NCBI GenBank assembly: GCA_030602345.1 | Contig: JAUVZX010000003.1 | Location: 1 to 64,000, forward strand | DNA from: Bacilli bacterium | GTDB taxonomy: Bacteria > Bacillota_I > Bacilli_A > RF39 > UBA660 | Length of the DNA stretch: 64,000 bases | Reading direction: 5' to 3' | Part shown: in pieces, positions 26,266-35,331 of the stretch | Numbering within the stretch: the first letter of the stretch is position 1 | How the letters are laid out: every line of letters starts with the position of its first letter | Notes under the pieces: generated by a model | Told to the model about the DNA's origin: nothing | The model's database searches: none | Seen by the model: the letters and a program-made list of their open reading frames with translations, nothing else | Made by a program: the position numbers and the translations under genes

Positions 26266-27570
26266 ATGAAAAAGAAACGTTTTTTAAAAGAACTAGAGGA
26301 AGAATTAGTAGATTTTGAAAACAAAGAAAAATTATTGGCTAAATATTCAAGGAAGATAGATCAGAAAGTTGCTAAAGGAATGTCTGAATTAAAAGCAGTA
26401 GCTTCTTTAGGTAGTATAGAAGAAATAGTTCAAAATGAAAAAGAACTATTAAAAACAAAAAAAGATCAAGAAGAACTAAAAGAGTTTTTAAAGCAATCAG
26501 ATAAATTCATTAAAAAAGCAAGTATCTATGTTGCAGGACAATTCAAAAAAGCGGTAGACTTTTTTAAAGAAAACAATGTAAGCGTAGAACAAATATTTGA
26601 AGTTTTAATCAAAACAGCAATATTTATGTTGTTGATGTTAATTCCGTTTCAAATGATAAAAGGAATTATAAATATGGTTGCAGATGCTTCTTTATTTGGA
26701 CCTTTATCTTGGGCTTCATCAGTTGCTCTTAATTCACTTGCATTTATTTTATATATTTGTTTATCAATATATATTGTTATAAAAGTATTTGAAGAAACAG
26801 TTAAACCGAAGAAGAGTATCAGAAAAGAAATTTTTAAAGATAATGAAAAAAATTTAGTTAATGTTAGTATTTTCATTGTTAAATTAATGATTATATTAGT
26901 TGCAATACCTCTTATGATTGCATTTATTATGAGCTTATTTACTTTGGTAGGAACAATTTATTTTACATTTATGTATTTGTATATTCCTGGCTTAAATTTA
27001 GCATCATTGGCTTTAGTTCTATTCTTAGGATATATATTATTAGTTATCTATAAATTTATTTTTGAAGATAAAGATATTTCATGGAAACCAATTATAATAA
27101 GTTTACTTATGTTAATCTTAGGGATTTTACTAAGTTATTCTTATATAGTTAAAACTCCTGCAAAACCTGTAGAATATACTCATTTTAAAGAAATACAAAT
27201 GTTATATTATTATCCGGTTTATATTCATGCTAAAAATGTTGAAATAGTTCATGATACTAGAATACCTAGAAATCAAATTTCTTTTAAACTAACTTATAAT
27301 AGAGATTTTAGTGACTACGATATTTTAATTGATAATAGTGGTTCTGCTTGTGATTTAGATGCGGAAGTTTGTAATACGATTTTTATAGAAAGGCATAGAA
27401 TATTTGTTTTAAGAAGAGATAATGTTGATTCAAGATTACCAATTATTATGCAATATTACTTTGATCAACTTAAAAATAATAAAAATTATAATTTAAATGA
27501 TTTAATTGGATATAAATTATATGTTCATGTTCATCCGGGCACTGCTAATCAAATTCATATAGTTAAATAA
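26266..27570 (+). CDS. HAAS-domain-like multi-pass membrane protein
   Basis: A 434-aa protein. The first ~65 residues (KKKRFLKELEEELVDF.. then 'ASLGSIEEIVQNE') resemble the HAAS/DUF1700 helical domain found in membrane-protein regulators paired with PadR-type repressors. About five or six membrane segments follow (~115-300), then an extracytoplasmic beta-rich C-terminal domain (~305-434) that resembles a DUF4097-type adhesin fold only loosely. No PadR gene is adjacent. -10 TATAAT is at about 26243 and SD GGAGG precedes ATG 26266. Function unknown. Confidence 0.55.
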   Translation: MKKKRFLKELEEELVDFENKEKLLAKYSRKIDQKVAKGMSELKAVASLGSIEEIVQNEKELLKTKKDQEELKEFLKQSDKFIKKASIYVAGQFKKAVDFFKENNVSVEQIFEVLIKTAIFMLLMLIPFQMIKGIINMVADASLFGPLSWASSVALNSLAFILYICLSIYIVIKVFEETVKPKKSIRKEIFKDNEKNLVNVSIFIVKLMIILVAIPLMIAFIMSLFTLVGTIYFTFMYLYIPGLNLASLALVLFLGYILLVIYKFIFEDKDISWKPIIISLLMLILGILLSYSYIVKTPAKPVEYTHFKEIQMLYYYPVYIHAKNVEIVHDTRIPRNQISFKLTYNRDFSDYDILIDNSGSACDLDAEVCNTIFIERHRIFVLRRDNVDSRLPIIMQYYFDQLKNNKNYNLNDLIGYKLYVHVHPGTANQIHIVK

Positions 27571-27593
27571 GAAACTTTGTTTCTTATTTTTTT
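27565..27593 (+). terminator. Terminator after the HAAS-like gene
   Basis: AAATAAGAAAC/GTTTCTTATTT stem, 3-nt loop, then a T run. Confidence 0.85.
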
Positions 27594-27672
27594 GTTAATA
27601 AATCAAATTTCCTCTTATTTACCTTGAAATATAATAAAAATTAAGGTATTATGTAGATAATAGGGGGACTAA

Positions 27673-29985
27673 ATGAAAAAAGGTTTTACATTAATCGAAT
27701 TATTAGTAGTGATGGTAGTGTTAGCAATAATTGCATTAATAACTGTACCAAATGCACTAAGAATGATCGATGAAGCAGCTAGAAGAGCAGATATAGCGAG
27801 CGTAAGAGGTTTAGTTAAAGCAGGCGAAGAGTATTTCTTGAAAGAGATAACAGATGATGGCGAATTTCCATTTGAAACAAATATATATGAATTTGTTAAT
27901 ATAAATGGAAAAAGACCAGACAGCGCAGTAATAATGATTAGGGATGATCAAGAAATATATATTGGCGCAGTATATAACAACAGATGTTATATAAAAGATT
28001 ATAATTCTATTGAAGTTATAGTTAGTGAAAATGCTGATGATTGTGTTGATGACACTTTAGGTTTTTCTTTCTTTGAATATAATACTAAAAGTTGGAGTAA
28101 TAGATTTCAAATTTTATTAAGTAAAACAGGTAGATTGTTTTTAAATAAAAGCATTGATTACCAAACTTGGAATGAAGTATACTTCGAAGAAGAAAATGTT
28201 AAAATTAAAAAAGTGTTTGCATTTTCTCATGATAAAATTTTCGTTATAGACTCTCGCAATAGATTACACTATATAAACTATTCTGGATTATACGGTTATC
28301 AATACTTAGAAGATGTTAAAGATGTTGTTTCAACAGGAGCAGGAACTTATTTCTTTGTTATGATGGATGGAAGAGTAATGTCAGAGGGATCTTCAAGAGC
28401 AATGGTTCCAGGAAGTCATTCACATAATACTTCGAACTTAATAGGTTATTCAACTGCAAATAATTTTGAAGGATTAGAATACATTCCAGGATTAACAAAT
28501 GTTAATAAAATAGTTGCGGATCGTCACACTGCTTATGCAATTTTAAATAGTGGCCAAGTAATGGTGTGGGGAAATAATTTAGGTGGAGCTGAATATGACT
28601 ATATATATTCTTCTCCAAACGAAAATGAATATACACCTATAATATCAAGTAAATTTGCATTTTCTCCGAAATTAATTCCTAGTTTAAATAATGTAAAAGA
28701 AATATATGCAGTATCTGAAGTGTATCAAGGTGATTATCCTAAAACATACGATGCTGTACACCCAGTGGCTTACGCAATTTTAAATGATGGAACTGTTAGA
28801 GTTTGGGGTAGCAATGCAAATGGAAGATTGGGATTGGGAATTACAAATGAATCTCATTTTCAAGAAACCCCTATAATAAATAGTTATTTGCAAGGGGCAG
28901 AAAAATTTACTTTTCTTAGAGCAGACGGACATGATTTTGGTTTTAGGGCCCATGCATATATGATTGATACAAATGGGGGCTTATATGTTTGGGGGATTGA
29001 TTCAGATACTTCTGATGTAAATAGTTTGACTTTTATTCCTAATCAGATAGCAAATTCCGGAATAAAAGAAGTTATTAGAAATGCAGAAGATGACAGATAT
29101 TTATCTGGTTTTTTAACAACTGATGGTGAATTTAAAGAACAAGTATATGATACTGGTGGTGGCACTGGAGGTGGCACTGGAGAATCAATTGCAATAGATT
29201 GGGATTATACTGATACATATTTCAATACAAATGGAGTAATTATTCCTCTTGAATTTTTTTCTCCAGGATTCACCCCTATAGCTAGAATAGATGAATTGTC
29301 TCAAGATATTTGGAATATGTTATGGATGCCAAATATGATGACTCCTGAAGAATGGAAAGTATATTGGGATCAAACTATTAATGAGTTATCTCTTGAATAT
29401 GGAGTAGATGAAAATTATATTATGATGGTCGATGATGCTATTTGGGAATATGTTCTTCACATTAATTCTTCACTTAACATGATAGATCCAAAAATTGCAC
29501 TTGCATATTTGGTTGAAAATAATATGCAATTTCCTGATGAATATAGTTATTTAAAACCAGTAGGATATGAAATGTATGATGATGTTATGTTGTGTTTTTT
29601 ATCAAGGGAGTTAGACAGGAATCCAGATCTAGCTATGGAGTGCTTTGTTGAATACGAAATATTACCAGAAGAAATGGATATAATTATCAATGCTTTAACA
29701 CAATATTTATCAGCAACAAATCAGTTGATTTTACTCTTAAATGATGAAGAAGTTTCAAGTGGTAACACAATAGTTATCCCAGGTTTTGGTGAATTTGGTC
29801 AAGCAAATATAAGATACGGAAGCGAAAATGAATTAGAGCCAATTAGAATTAATCAAGTATTTTCATCATTGTCAAATGATAGATTATATTTGTTGACAGA
29901 TAAAGGTGAATATATAATACATTCGTTTGGAGTTTACTTTTTCGTAGATGATCCTGACGGATTTCCATGCGGTCTTGCTTGTTAA
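27673..29985 (+). CDS. Pilin-like protein with RCC1-like beta-propeller head
   Basis: A 770-aa protein. Residues 1-30 form a canonical class III prepilin signal (KKG followed by FTLIELLVVMVVL, Glu at +5). A short pilin stalk (~30-130) leads to RCC1/ATS1-type propeller repeats (~135-490), shown by recurring 'AYAILNSGQVMVWGNN', 'AYAILNDGTVRVWGSNANGRLGLG' and 'AYMIDTNGGLYVWGID' blades. A Gly/Thr linker (~494-503) leads to a C-terminal domain (~505-770) that I do not recognise, with several methionine- and acid-rich helices. It is probably displayed at a pilus tip or on the cell surface, perhaps for adhesion. SD GGGGG precedes ATG 27673. A lipoprotein gene follows at once. Confidence 0.8.
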   Translation: MKKGFTLIELLVVMVVLAIIALITVPNALRMIDEAARRADIASVRGLVKAGEEYFLKEITDDGEFPFETNIYEFVNINGKRPDSAVIMIRDDQEIYIGAVYNNRCYIKDYNSIEVIVSENADDCVDDTLGFSFFEYNTKSWSNRFQILLSKTGRLFLNKSIDYQTWNEVYFEEENVKIKKVFAFSHDKIFVIDSRNRLHYINYSGLYGYQYLEDVKDVVSTGAGTYFFVMMDGRVMSEGSSRAMVPGSHSHNTSNLIGYSTANNFEGLEYIPGLTNVNKIVADRHTAYAILNSGQVMVWGNNLGGAEYDYIYSSPNENEYTPIISSKFAFSPKLIPSLNNVKEIYAVSEVYQGDYPKTYDAVHPVAYAILNDGTVRVWGSNANGRLGLGITNESHFQETPIINSYLQGAEKFTFLRADGHDFGFRAHAYMIDTNGGLYVWGIDSDTSDVNSLTFIPNQIANSGIKEVIRNAEDDRYLSGFLTTDGEFKEQVYDTGGGTGGGTGESIAIDWDYTDTYFNTNGVIIPLEFFSPGFTPIARIDELSQDIWNMLWMPNMMTPEEWKVYWDQTINELSLEYGVDENYIMMVDDAIWEYVLHINSSLNMIDPKIALAYLVENNMQFPDEYSYLKPVGYEMYDDVMLCFLSRELDRNPDLAMECFVEYEILPEEMDIIINALTQYLSATNQLILLLNDEEVSSGNTIVIPGFGEFGQANIRYGSENELEPIRINQVFSSLSNDRLYLLTDKGEYIIHSFGVYFFVDDPDGFPCGLAC

Positions 29986-29998
29986 AGGAGAAAATAAT

Positions 29999-30616
29999 AT
30001 GATGAAAAAAATATTTAGCTTATTGCTAGTTGCATTAGTGATAACGGGATGTACACCATCGTCGTTAAAAAAAGTTTATAAGAATATGAAATCTAATGAA
30101 ATTTCAGGATATGTTGTTAATGTAAAAGCTTTTGGTAAAGTTGTAACACAAAGATATGGAAAAGAATTAAGATTTCATAATTATAAAAATGAACAAATAC
30201 ATATATCAGAAAAAGTGGTTATAGATTTTAAAAATTCATATTTTGAAGAATACATCATTGAAGGTGATAAGATTTTACAAAAAAAAGATAATGAATTTAA
30301 AGAAATTGAAAGTTATAATTATATAAAATATGATATTTATTTAGAAGGTCTAAAGAATATAGATAAAGTTAATTCTAAGTCAAAGGAAATAATAAATGGT
30401 AAAGAGAATACATTATATGAGGTTACATTTAAAACTAAGGTATTAAATGATATATTAACTTCTCTAAATATAGAAAATGTAGAATCTAAAACAGTTGTAA
30501 AAGGTCGTATTCATTATGTAGATGGATATTTGACTAGAATTAGTTATATGATAGAAGAATTTTCTATAATAGCAGAATATTCATCTGTTGACGCCGTAGA
30601 CAAGATTAAATACTAA
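29999..30616 (+). CDS. Lipoprotein of unknown function
   Basis: A 205-aa protein. The N-terminal signal MMKKIFSLLLVALVITGC ends in a lipobox (VITGC, Cys at ~18), so it should be lipidated and anchored outside the membrane. The mature part is beta-rich, with alternating strands resembling a LolA/LppX-like or DUF-type barrel ('YLEGLKNIDKVNS', 'VVKGRIHYVDGYLTRISYMIE'); no specific family is claimed. It starts 13 nt after the RCC1-pilin stop (SD AAAGGAG), so the two are an operon and may work together. A terminator follows. Confidence 0.7.
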   Translation: MMKKIFSLLLVALVITGCTPSSLKKVYKNMKSNEISGYVVNVKAFGKVVTQRYGKELRFHNYKNEQIHISEKVVIDFKNSYFEEYIIEGDKILQKKDNEFKEIESYNYIKYDIYLEGLKNIDKVNSKSKEIINGKENTLYEVTFKTKVLNDILTSLNIENVESKTVVKGRIHYVDGYLTRISYMIEEFSIIAEYSSVDAVDKIKY

Positions 30617-30620
30617 TATA

Positions 30621-30647
30621 AAAACACTTCTTTGAAGTGTTTTTTTT
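30621..30647 (+). terminator. Terminator after pilin-lipoprotein operon
   Basis: AACACTTC/GAAGTGTT stem with a TTT loop and eight T. Confidence 0.85.
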
Positions 30648-30677
30648 AAAATATGATATAATTATGTTGGTGATTTT

Positions 30678-31985
30678 ATGAAAAAACAAGAACCTAAAAC
30701 TTTATCAGGATTCATGGAACTGATGCCAAATGAACAGATAGCATTTAATAAAATGTTAGATGTAATTAAAAATACATACGAAAATTATGGATTTGTTCCA
30801 ATAGATACTCCTGTCATAGAATATAGTGAAGTTTTACTTGCCAAAGCAGGTGGTGAAACGGAAAAACAACTATATCGTTTTTTAAAAGGAGATAAAGACC
30901 TTTCTTTGAGGTTTGATTTAACTGTGCCTTTAGCTAAATATGTTGCATCAAGATATAATCTATTATCTTTTCCATTTAAGAGATACCAAATAGGTAAGGT
31001 ATATCGTGGTGAAAGAGCACAAAGAGGAAGATTTAGAGAGTTTTATCAGTGTGATATAGATGTAATTGGTGATGAGTCTTTAGATATTAATTATGATGTA
31101 GTTATGGTTAATGTAATATATGATATTTTTAAAAAATTAAATATTGCAGATTTCTTAATCAGAATTAATAATCGAAAATTATTAATTGGATTTTTAGAAT
31201 TAAATAATATTAATAATACAGATGAAGTATTGAGAGTTATCGACAAGGTTAGTAAAGTTGATAAAAATTCATTTATTGATTTATTAAAAGAAGTAGGATT
31301 AAATGATGATCAAATAAATAAAGTTATTAATTTTATTATGTTTGAAGGAAGCAATCAAGATAAATTAGAGTTTGTTACCACTTTTTTAGGAAAAAATGCT
31401 AAATATGATTTAGGATTTGAAGAATTAAAAACAGTTATTAACAGTATTGAAAATCTTAAATTAGATACTAATAACTATATGATAGATTTAAAATTATCAA
31501 GAGGACTTGATTATTACACAGGAACAATCTATGAAACAGTCTTAAAAGACTATCCACAGATTGGAAGTGTAGGAGGCGGGGGAAGATATGATGATTTAGC
31601 TTCTTTCTATACTGATAAAAAACTTCCGGGTGTTGGAATTTCAATAGGACTTACTAGATTGTTTGATCAATTAAAAGAAGAAGGTCTAATTACTATAAAT
31701 GAATCATTTGAGGACGTCTTAATCATGCCAATTGGTATAGAATATGATTATCCTAATATTATTGCCAAAACGCTTAGAAATAGCAATATTAAAGCAAGTG
31801 TTTACTATGGAAATAAAAACATTAAACAAATGATGAAATATGCTGATAAAATAAATGCTAAATACTCATTAATCTTAGGAGAAGAAGAGATAAATAGTAA
31901 ATTATTAACTTTGAAAAACATGAAAACATTTGAACAGTTTAAATTAAAAGAAGAAGATGTAATTAAATTTATAAAGGAGAATTAA
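30678..31985 (+). CDS. hisS: Histidyl-tRNA synthetase
   Basis: A 435-aa class II synthetase. Motif 2 is 'KRYQIGKVYRGERAQRGRFREFYQCD' (~96-121). The histidine-A signature is 'LSRGLDYYTGTIYE' (~274-287), followed by motif 3 and the C-terminal anticodon-binding domain. No T-box is present. An extended -10 (TGA-TATAAT, to 30662) sits 7 nt before GGTGAT, which directly precedes the ATG. As in many Firmicutes, the aspS gene follows, here after a small flavin reductase gene. Confidence 0.97.
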   Translation: MKKQEPKTLSGFMELMPNEQIAFNKMLDVIKNTYENYGFVPIDTPVIEYSEVLLAKAGGETEKQLYRFLKGDKDLSLRFDLTVPLAKYVASRYNLLSFPFKRYQIGKVYRGERAQRGRFREFYQCDIDVIGDESLDINYDVVMVNVIYDIFKKLNIADFLIRINNRKLLIGFLELNNINNTDEVLRVIDKVSKVDKNSFIDLLKEVGLNDDQINKVINFIMFEGSNQDKLEFVTTFLGKNAKYDLGFEELKTVINSIENLKLDTNNYMIDLKLSRGLDYYTGTIYETVLKDYPQIGSVGGGGRYDDLASFYTDKKLPGVGISIGLTRLFDQLKEEGLITINESFEDVLIMPIGIEYDYPNIIAKTLRNSNIKASVYYGNKNIKQMMKYADKINAKYSLILGEEEINSKLLTLKNMKTFEQFKLKEEDVIKFIKEN

Positions 31986-32494
31986 TGAAAATAGGATTAA
32001 TTTCAGGTAGTTTGCGAAAAGATTCGTTTAATACTCTAATTTTAAAATATATTGAAGAAGAATATAAAGAAAAAGCAACATTCAATTTCATTGATATAGC
32101 TCTTCCTTTATTTAATGAAGATTTAAAAGAAGTAGACCAAGTAAAAAAAGCTAAAGAAATATTTAATGATATGGATTTTATAATTATATCAACTCCAGAA
32201 TATAGTTATTCATTTACTGGTGTTTTAAAAAATTATTTGGATTGGATGTCATATCAAAATGATTTATTATCTACCAGAAAAATATCTATTATATCGGCTT
32301 CAATGAGTATTTTAGGAGGTAGTAGAGCTCAATATCAATTAAGACAAGTTCTTCAAGGGATGGGAGTATATACTCTTTCAAGGCCAGAACTATTTATTAC
32401 TGAAGTGCATAAAAAAATAGAAAATAATGTTTTAGTAGATGAAAAAACAAAAAAACAAATAGATAAGTTAATAGAAGTTATATTGACTATCTAA
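31985..32494 (+). CDS. NADPH-dependent FMN reductase family protein
   Basis: A 169-aa flavodoxin-fold protein. The phosphate-binding loop is 'GSLRKDSFN' (~8-16), and the family motif 'TPEYSYSFTGVLKNYLDW' (~75-92) matches the conserved 'PEYN.S.P..LKN.IDW'. It reduces FMN, quinones or azo-type substrates with NAD(P)H. The start overlaps the hisS stop by one base (TAATG; SD AAGGAG), so it is co-transcribed with hisS. Confidence 0.88.
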   Translation: MKIGLISGSLRKDSFNTLILKYIEEEYKEKATFNFIDIALPLFNEDLKEVDQVKKAKEIFNDMDFIIISTPEYSYSFTGVLKNYLDWMSYQNDLLSTRKISIISASMSILGGSRAQYQLRQVLQGMGVYTLSRPELFITEVHKKIENNVLVDEKTKKQIDKLIEVILTI

Positions 32495-32511
32495 ATTAAA
32501 AGATATATAAT
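32483..32511 (+). promoter_or_regulatory. Promoter of the aspS T-box leader
   Basis: TTGACT (32483-32488) and TATAAT (32506-32511), spacer 17 nt. The -35 lies inside the end of the flavin reductase gene. Confidence 0.75.
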
Positions 32512-32517
32512 TTAAAT

Positions 32518-32698
32518 GTATTTGCTTAGACTAGTATATAAAGATATTGTATTAGAAAGTTAGTGGTTGATGAAAACTAACCAATTATTTTTATAGAAGA
32601 CACTAAGCGTTAAATAATCGTAATTCAGCGTTAAGGAACTAAAGACCGTAAATTAAGGTGGCACCGCGTAAATCGCCCTTATATTTATGGCTTTTTTT
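32518..32698 (+). promoter_or_regulatory. T-box riboswitch, aspartate specifier GAC
   Basis: Stem I has AAAGTTAGTGGTTGATG. The specifier loop GAA-GAC-ACTAAG places the Asp codon at 32599-32601. The T-box AAGGTGGCACCGCG is at 32655-32668. The terminator pairs CCGTAAAT with ATTTATGG and ends in seven T. The Asp specifier independently supports the identity of the downstream synthetase. Confidence 0.9.
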
Positions 32699-32715
32699 GT
32701 AAAAGGGAGGAAAAA

Positions 32716-34026
32716 ATGAGAACTTTAATAAGAGAATTAGCATCAAAAAATAATGAACAGGTAATGATAAGTGGTTTTGTAGATAGCATTAGAAATTTAC
32801 AATACGTTATTTTCATGGTCGTAAGAGATAGAACAGGAAAAGTTCAAGTCACAATTGAAAAAAATGAAGCAAACCAAAAATTAGTTAGTTTACTAGAACC
32901 CCTAACAAATGAAAGTACTGTTAAAGTGACAGGGACTTTGATTTTAAATGAAAAAGTAAAATTAAATGGAATGGAAATTATACCAAGCGAAATAGAAATA
33001 ACATCTCTTTCAAAAGAAGTACTTCCAATTGATTTAAAAAATAAAGAAGGATCACTTAGAGAAACAAGATTAGATTATCGTTTTCTAGATTTGAGAAGAG
33101 AAGAAAATTTACTACTTTTTAAAATAGAAACAACTATCAAAAATGCAATGAGAGAATATTGGGCTAAAAATGAATTTATAGAAATAACAACTCCTAAAAT
33201 AAGTGGTAAATCAGCAGAAAGTGGCGCAGAAGTATTTGCAATTGATTATTTTGGAGAAACAGCTGTTTTAAGCCAATCACCACAATTTTATAAGCAAATG
33301 GCAATGGCTTCAGGATTTGAAAAAATATGTGAAATAGGACCAGCCTTTCGTGCAGAAAACTCACATACAAGTTACCATGCAACTGAAATTAATATGGTTG
33401 ATATGGAAATATCTAACATTGACAGTGTTGATGAAGTCATGGATTTAGAAGAAGATTGGTTGAAATATATTTTTAAAAGAGTAAAAGAAACTCATCAAGA
33501 AGACATAACAAGATTATTTAAAACAGAAATATTTGATTTTAATGTTGAAATACCTAGAATTACTTTAGAAGAAGCTAAAAAAATAATTAAAGAAAAATAT
33601 AATTATGTTGGTGAAAGTAAATTCGATTTAGAAAGAAAAGAAGAAGAATTGATTTATAAATATGCTTTAGAAAAATATAATAGTGAATTAGTATTCGTAA
33701 CTAAATATCCATTTGAAGCAAGACCTTTTTATCACATGTTAGATGAAGACGGTTACACAATGAGCTTCGATCTAATATATAAAGGATTAGAAATAACAAC
33801 AGGAGCTAAAAGAGAACATAGACCTGATATATTAGAAAAACAAATCATTGAAAAAGGAATTGATCCAAGAACTTTAGATTTTTATATTGATTTCTTTAGA
33901 TATGGGTGTCCCCCTCATGGAGGTTTAGGATTTGGTTTTGCAAGATTATTAATGTTAATGTTAAATATTGATAATATTAGAGAAGCAACATTCATTTATA
34001 GAGGTCCAACAAGACTTAAACCATAA
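32716..34026 (+). CDS. aspS: Aspartyl-tRNA synthetase, archaeal/short type
   Basis: A 436-aa class IIb synthetase. The N-terminal OB fold (~15-100) binds the anticodon. Motif 1 is 'ITTPKISGKSAESGAEVF', motif 2 'EIGPAFRAENSHTSYHATEI', motif 3 'GGLGFGFARLLMLML'. It lacks the ~150-residue GAD insertion of ordinary bacterial AspRS (about 590 aa) and ends in the archaeal-type '..GPTRLKP' rather than the AsnRS-type ending. The GAC T-box fixes the substrate as aspartate. Whether it also charges tRNA-Asn (non-discriminating) cannot be decided; the discriminating-type Trp in the OB fold appears to be Asp here. SD GGGAGG. Confidence 0.88.
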   Translation: MRTLIRELASKNNEQVMISGFVDSIRNLQYVIFMVVRDRTGKVQVTIEKNEANQKLVSLLEPLTNESTVKVTGTLILNEKVKLNGMEIIPSEIEITSLSKEVLPIDLKNKEGSLRETRLDYRFLDLRREENLLLFKIETTIKNAMREYWAKNEFIEITTPKISGKSAESGAEVFAIDYFGETAVLSQSPQFYKQMAMASGFEKICEIGPAFRAENSHTSYHATEINMVDMEISNIDSVDEVMDLEEDWLKYIFKRVKETHQEDITRLFKTEIFDFNVEIPRITLEEAKKIIKEKYNYVGESKFDLERKEEELIYKYALEKYNSELVFVTKYPFEARPFYHMLDEDGYTMSFDLIYKGLEITTGAKREHRPDILEKQIIEKGIDPRTLDFYIDFFRYGCPPHGGLGFGFARLLMLMLNIDNIREATFIYRGPTRLKP

Positions 34027-34035
34027 GGAGGATTT

Positions 34036-34851
34036 ATGCCAGAATTACCAGAAGTAGAAACTGTCAGAAAAATGCTTTATGATAATCTTAAAAACAATAC
34101 TATTCAAGATATTAATATTATTTATCCTAAAATAATTGAATACCCAAGTGTAGAAGAGTTTTCTTTAAAAATAAAAAATCAAAAAATAAATAATATTTTA
34201 AGAAAAGGAAAATGGTTAATTTTCGAACTAGATAATAACTATTTATTAAGCCACCTAAGAATGGAAGGTAAATATAGCATCTATGAAGGTGATTATAATT
34301 TAAATAAACACCAACATGTGGTATTTAAATTAAAAGATAAAGATTTAGTTTATCAAGACACTAGAAAATTTGGAAGAATGCATTTAATTGAAAAAGATGA
34401 ACTTAATACTTACCATAAATTAATAGAATTAGGCAAAGAACCTTGGGATAAAGATTTAGATATAGAATATTTGAAAGATAAATATAAAAATAAAAATATT
34501 CCGATTAAGACAACTCTTTTAGATCAAAATATTATCACTGGAATAGGAAATATCTACGCTGATGAAATACTGTTTTTATCTAATATAAATCCTTTAACTA
34601 AACCAAAAGATTTAAAAGATAAAGATTTAGAATTAATAATAGATAATACTAAGAAAGTGTTGGAAAAAGCTATTAAGCTTGGGGGAACTACTATTAGAAC
34701 CTTCAGTGTTGATAATATTCATGGAAAGTTTCAAAACGAACTATATGTTCATGGAAGAAAAGATGAATCATGTTTAATATGTAAAAGTGCTATCCTTAAA
34801 ATAAAGGTTAATGGAAGAGGAACATATTATTGTCCTAAATGTCAAAAATAA
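34036..34851 (+). CDS. mutM: Formamidopyrimidine-DNA glycosylase
   Basis: A 271-aa base-excision repair enzyme removing 8-oxoguanine and FapyG. The N-terminal catalytic 'MPELPEVETVRKML' supplies Pro2 and Glu3. The beta-sandwich lysine lies in 'RKGKW' (~57). The H2TH domain has 'GIGNIYADEILF' and the C-terminal zinc finger has two CxxC pairs (CLIC..CPKC). It lies 9 nt after aspS with SD AGGAGG and ends at a bidirectional terminator. Confidence 0.96.
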   Translation: MPELPEVETVRKMLYDNLKNNTIQDINIIYPKIIEYPSVEEFSLKIKNQKINNILRKGKWLIFELDNNYLLSHLRMEGKYSIYEGDYNLNKHQHVVFKLKDKDLVYQDTRKFGRMHLIEKDELNTYHKLIELGKEPWDKDLDIEYLKDKYKNKNIPIKTTLLDQNIITGIGNIYADEILFLSNINPLTKPKDLKDKDLELIIDNTKKVLEKAIKLGGTTIRTFSVDNIHGKFQNELYVHGRKDESCLICKSAILKIKVNGRGTYYCPKCQK

Positions 34852-34878
34852 AAGATGATTATTAATCATCTTTTTTTT
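34850..34878. terminator. Bidirectional terminator, mutM/Nudix
   Basis: AAAGATGATT/AATCATCTTT stem with T runs at both ends, shared by the convergent genes. Confidence 0.8.
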
Positions 34879-35302
34879 CTAAATAAATTTCAAAACCCTT
34901 TTTATGATAAGGAAGTGGTAATAAGTCCATAACTTCTTCTTTTTTTAAAAAAGAAGGAATATGGTCTTTTTCTGTTGGACTAGATACATCATCTAAATCT
35001 AAGTCAACAACAAAGAAATTTACTAAAGATTCAAGTGGCCATTTGTCTCCTGCAAGCCAAAAACAATCTATAGTGCAAAGAGGCTCCATTTTTTTAAGTT
35101 TGTAACCGCTTTCTTCTAAAAATTCTCTTTTTAAACATTCTTCATATGTTTCATCTTTATCAATTCCACCACCTATAAAAGAATATTGATTATTTTTATT
35201 GACCAATAAGAATTGATTATCCTTTTCATATATTCCAAAGCATGTTTCTCTAAAATCATATTTTAAATTAGAGTCTTTATTTCCTATAGTTATTTTATTC
35301 AT
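34862..35302 (-). CDS. Nudix hydrolase
   Basis: A 146-aa protein with a perfect Nudix box, GIDKDETYEECLKREFLEES plus GY (~45-67), which follows G-x5-E-x7-REUxEExGU and binds the catalytic Mg. Substrates of this family are nucleoside diphosphates linked to another group; the specific substrate cannot be told from sequence. Position next to mutM hints at sanitising oxidised nucleotides, but that is only context. SD AGAGGAGA. Confidence 0.9.
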   Translation of the reverse strand: MNKITIGNKDSNLKYDFRETCFGIYEKDNQFLLVNKNNQYSFIGGGIDKDETYEECLKREFLEESGYKLKKMEPLCTIDCFWLAGDKWPLESLVNFFVVDLDLDDVSSPTEKDHIPSFLKKEEVMDLLPLPYHKKGFEIYLEKKDD

Positions 35303-35331
35303 ACATTCTCCTCTTTTTATATAATATCACT

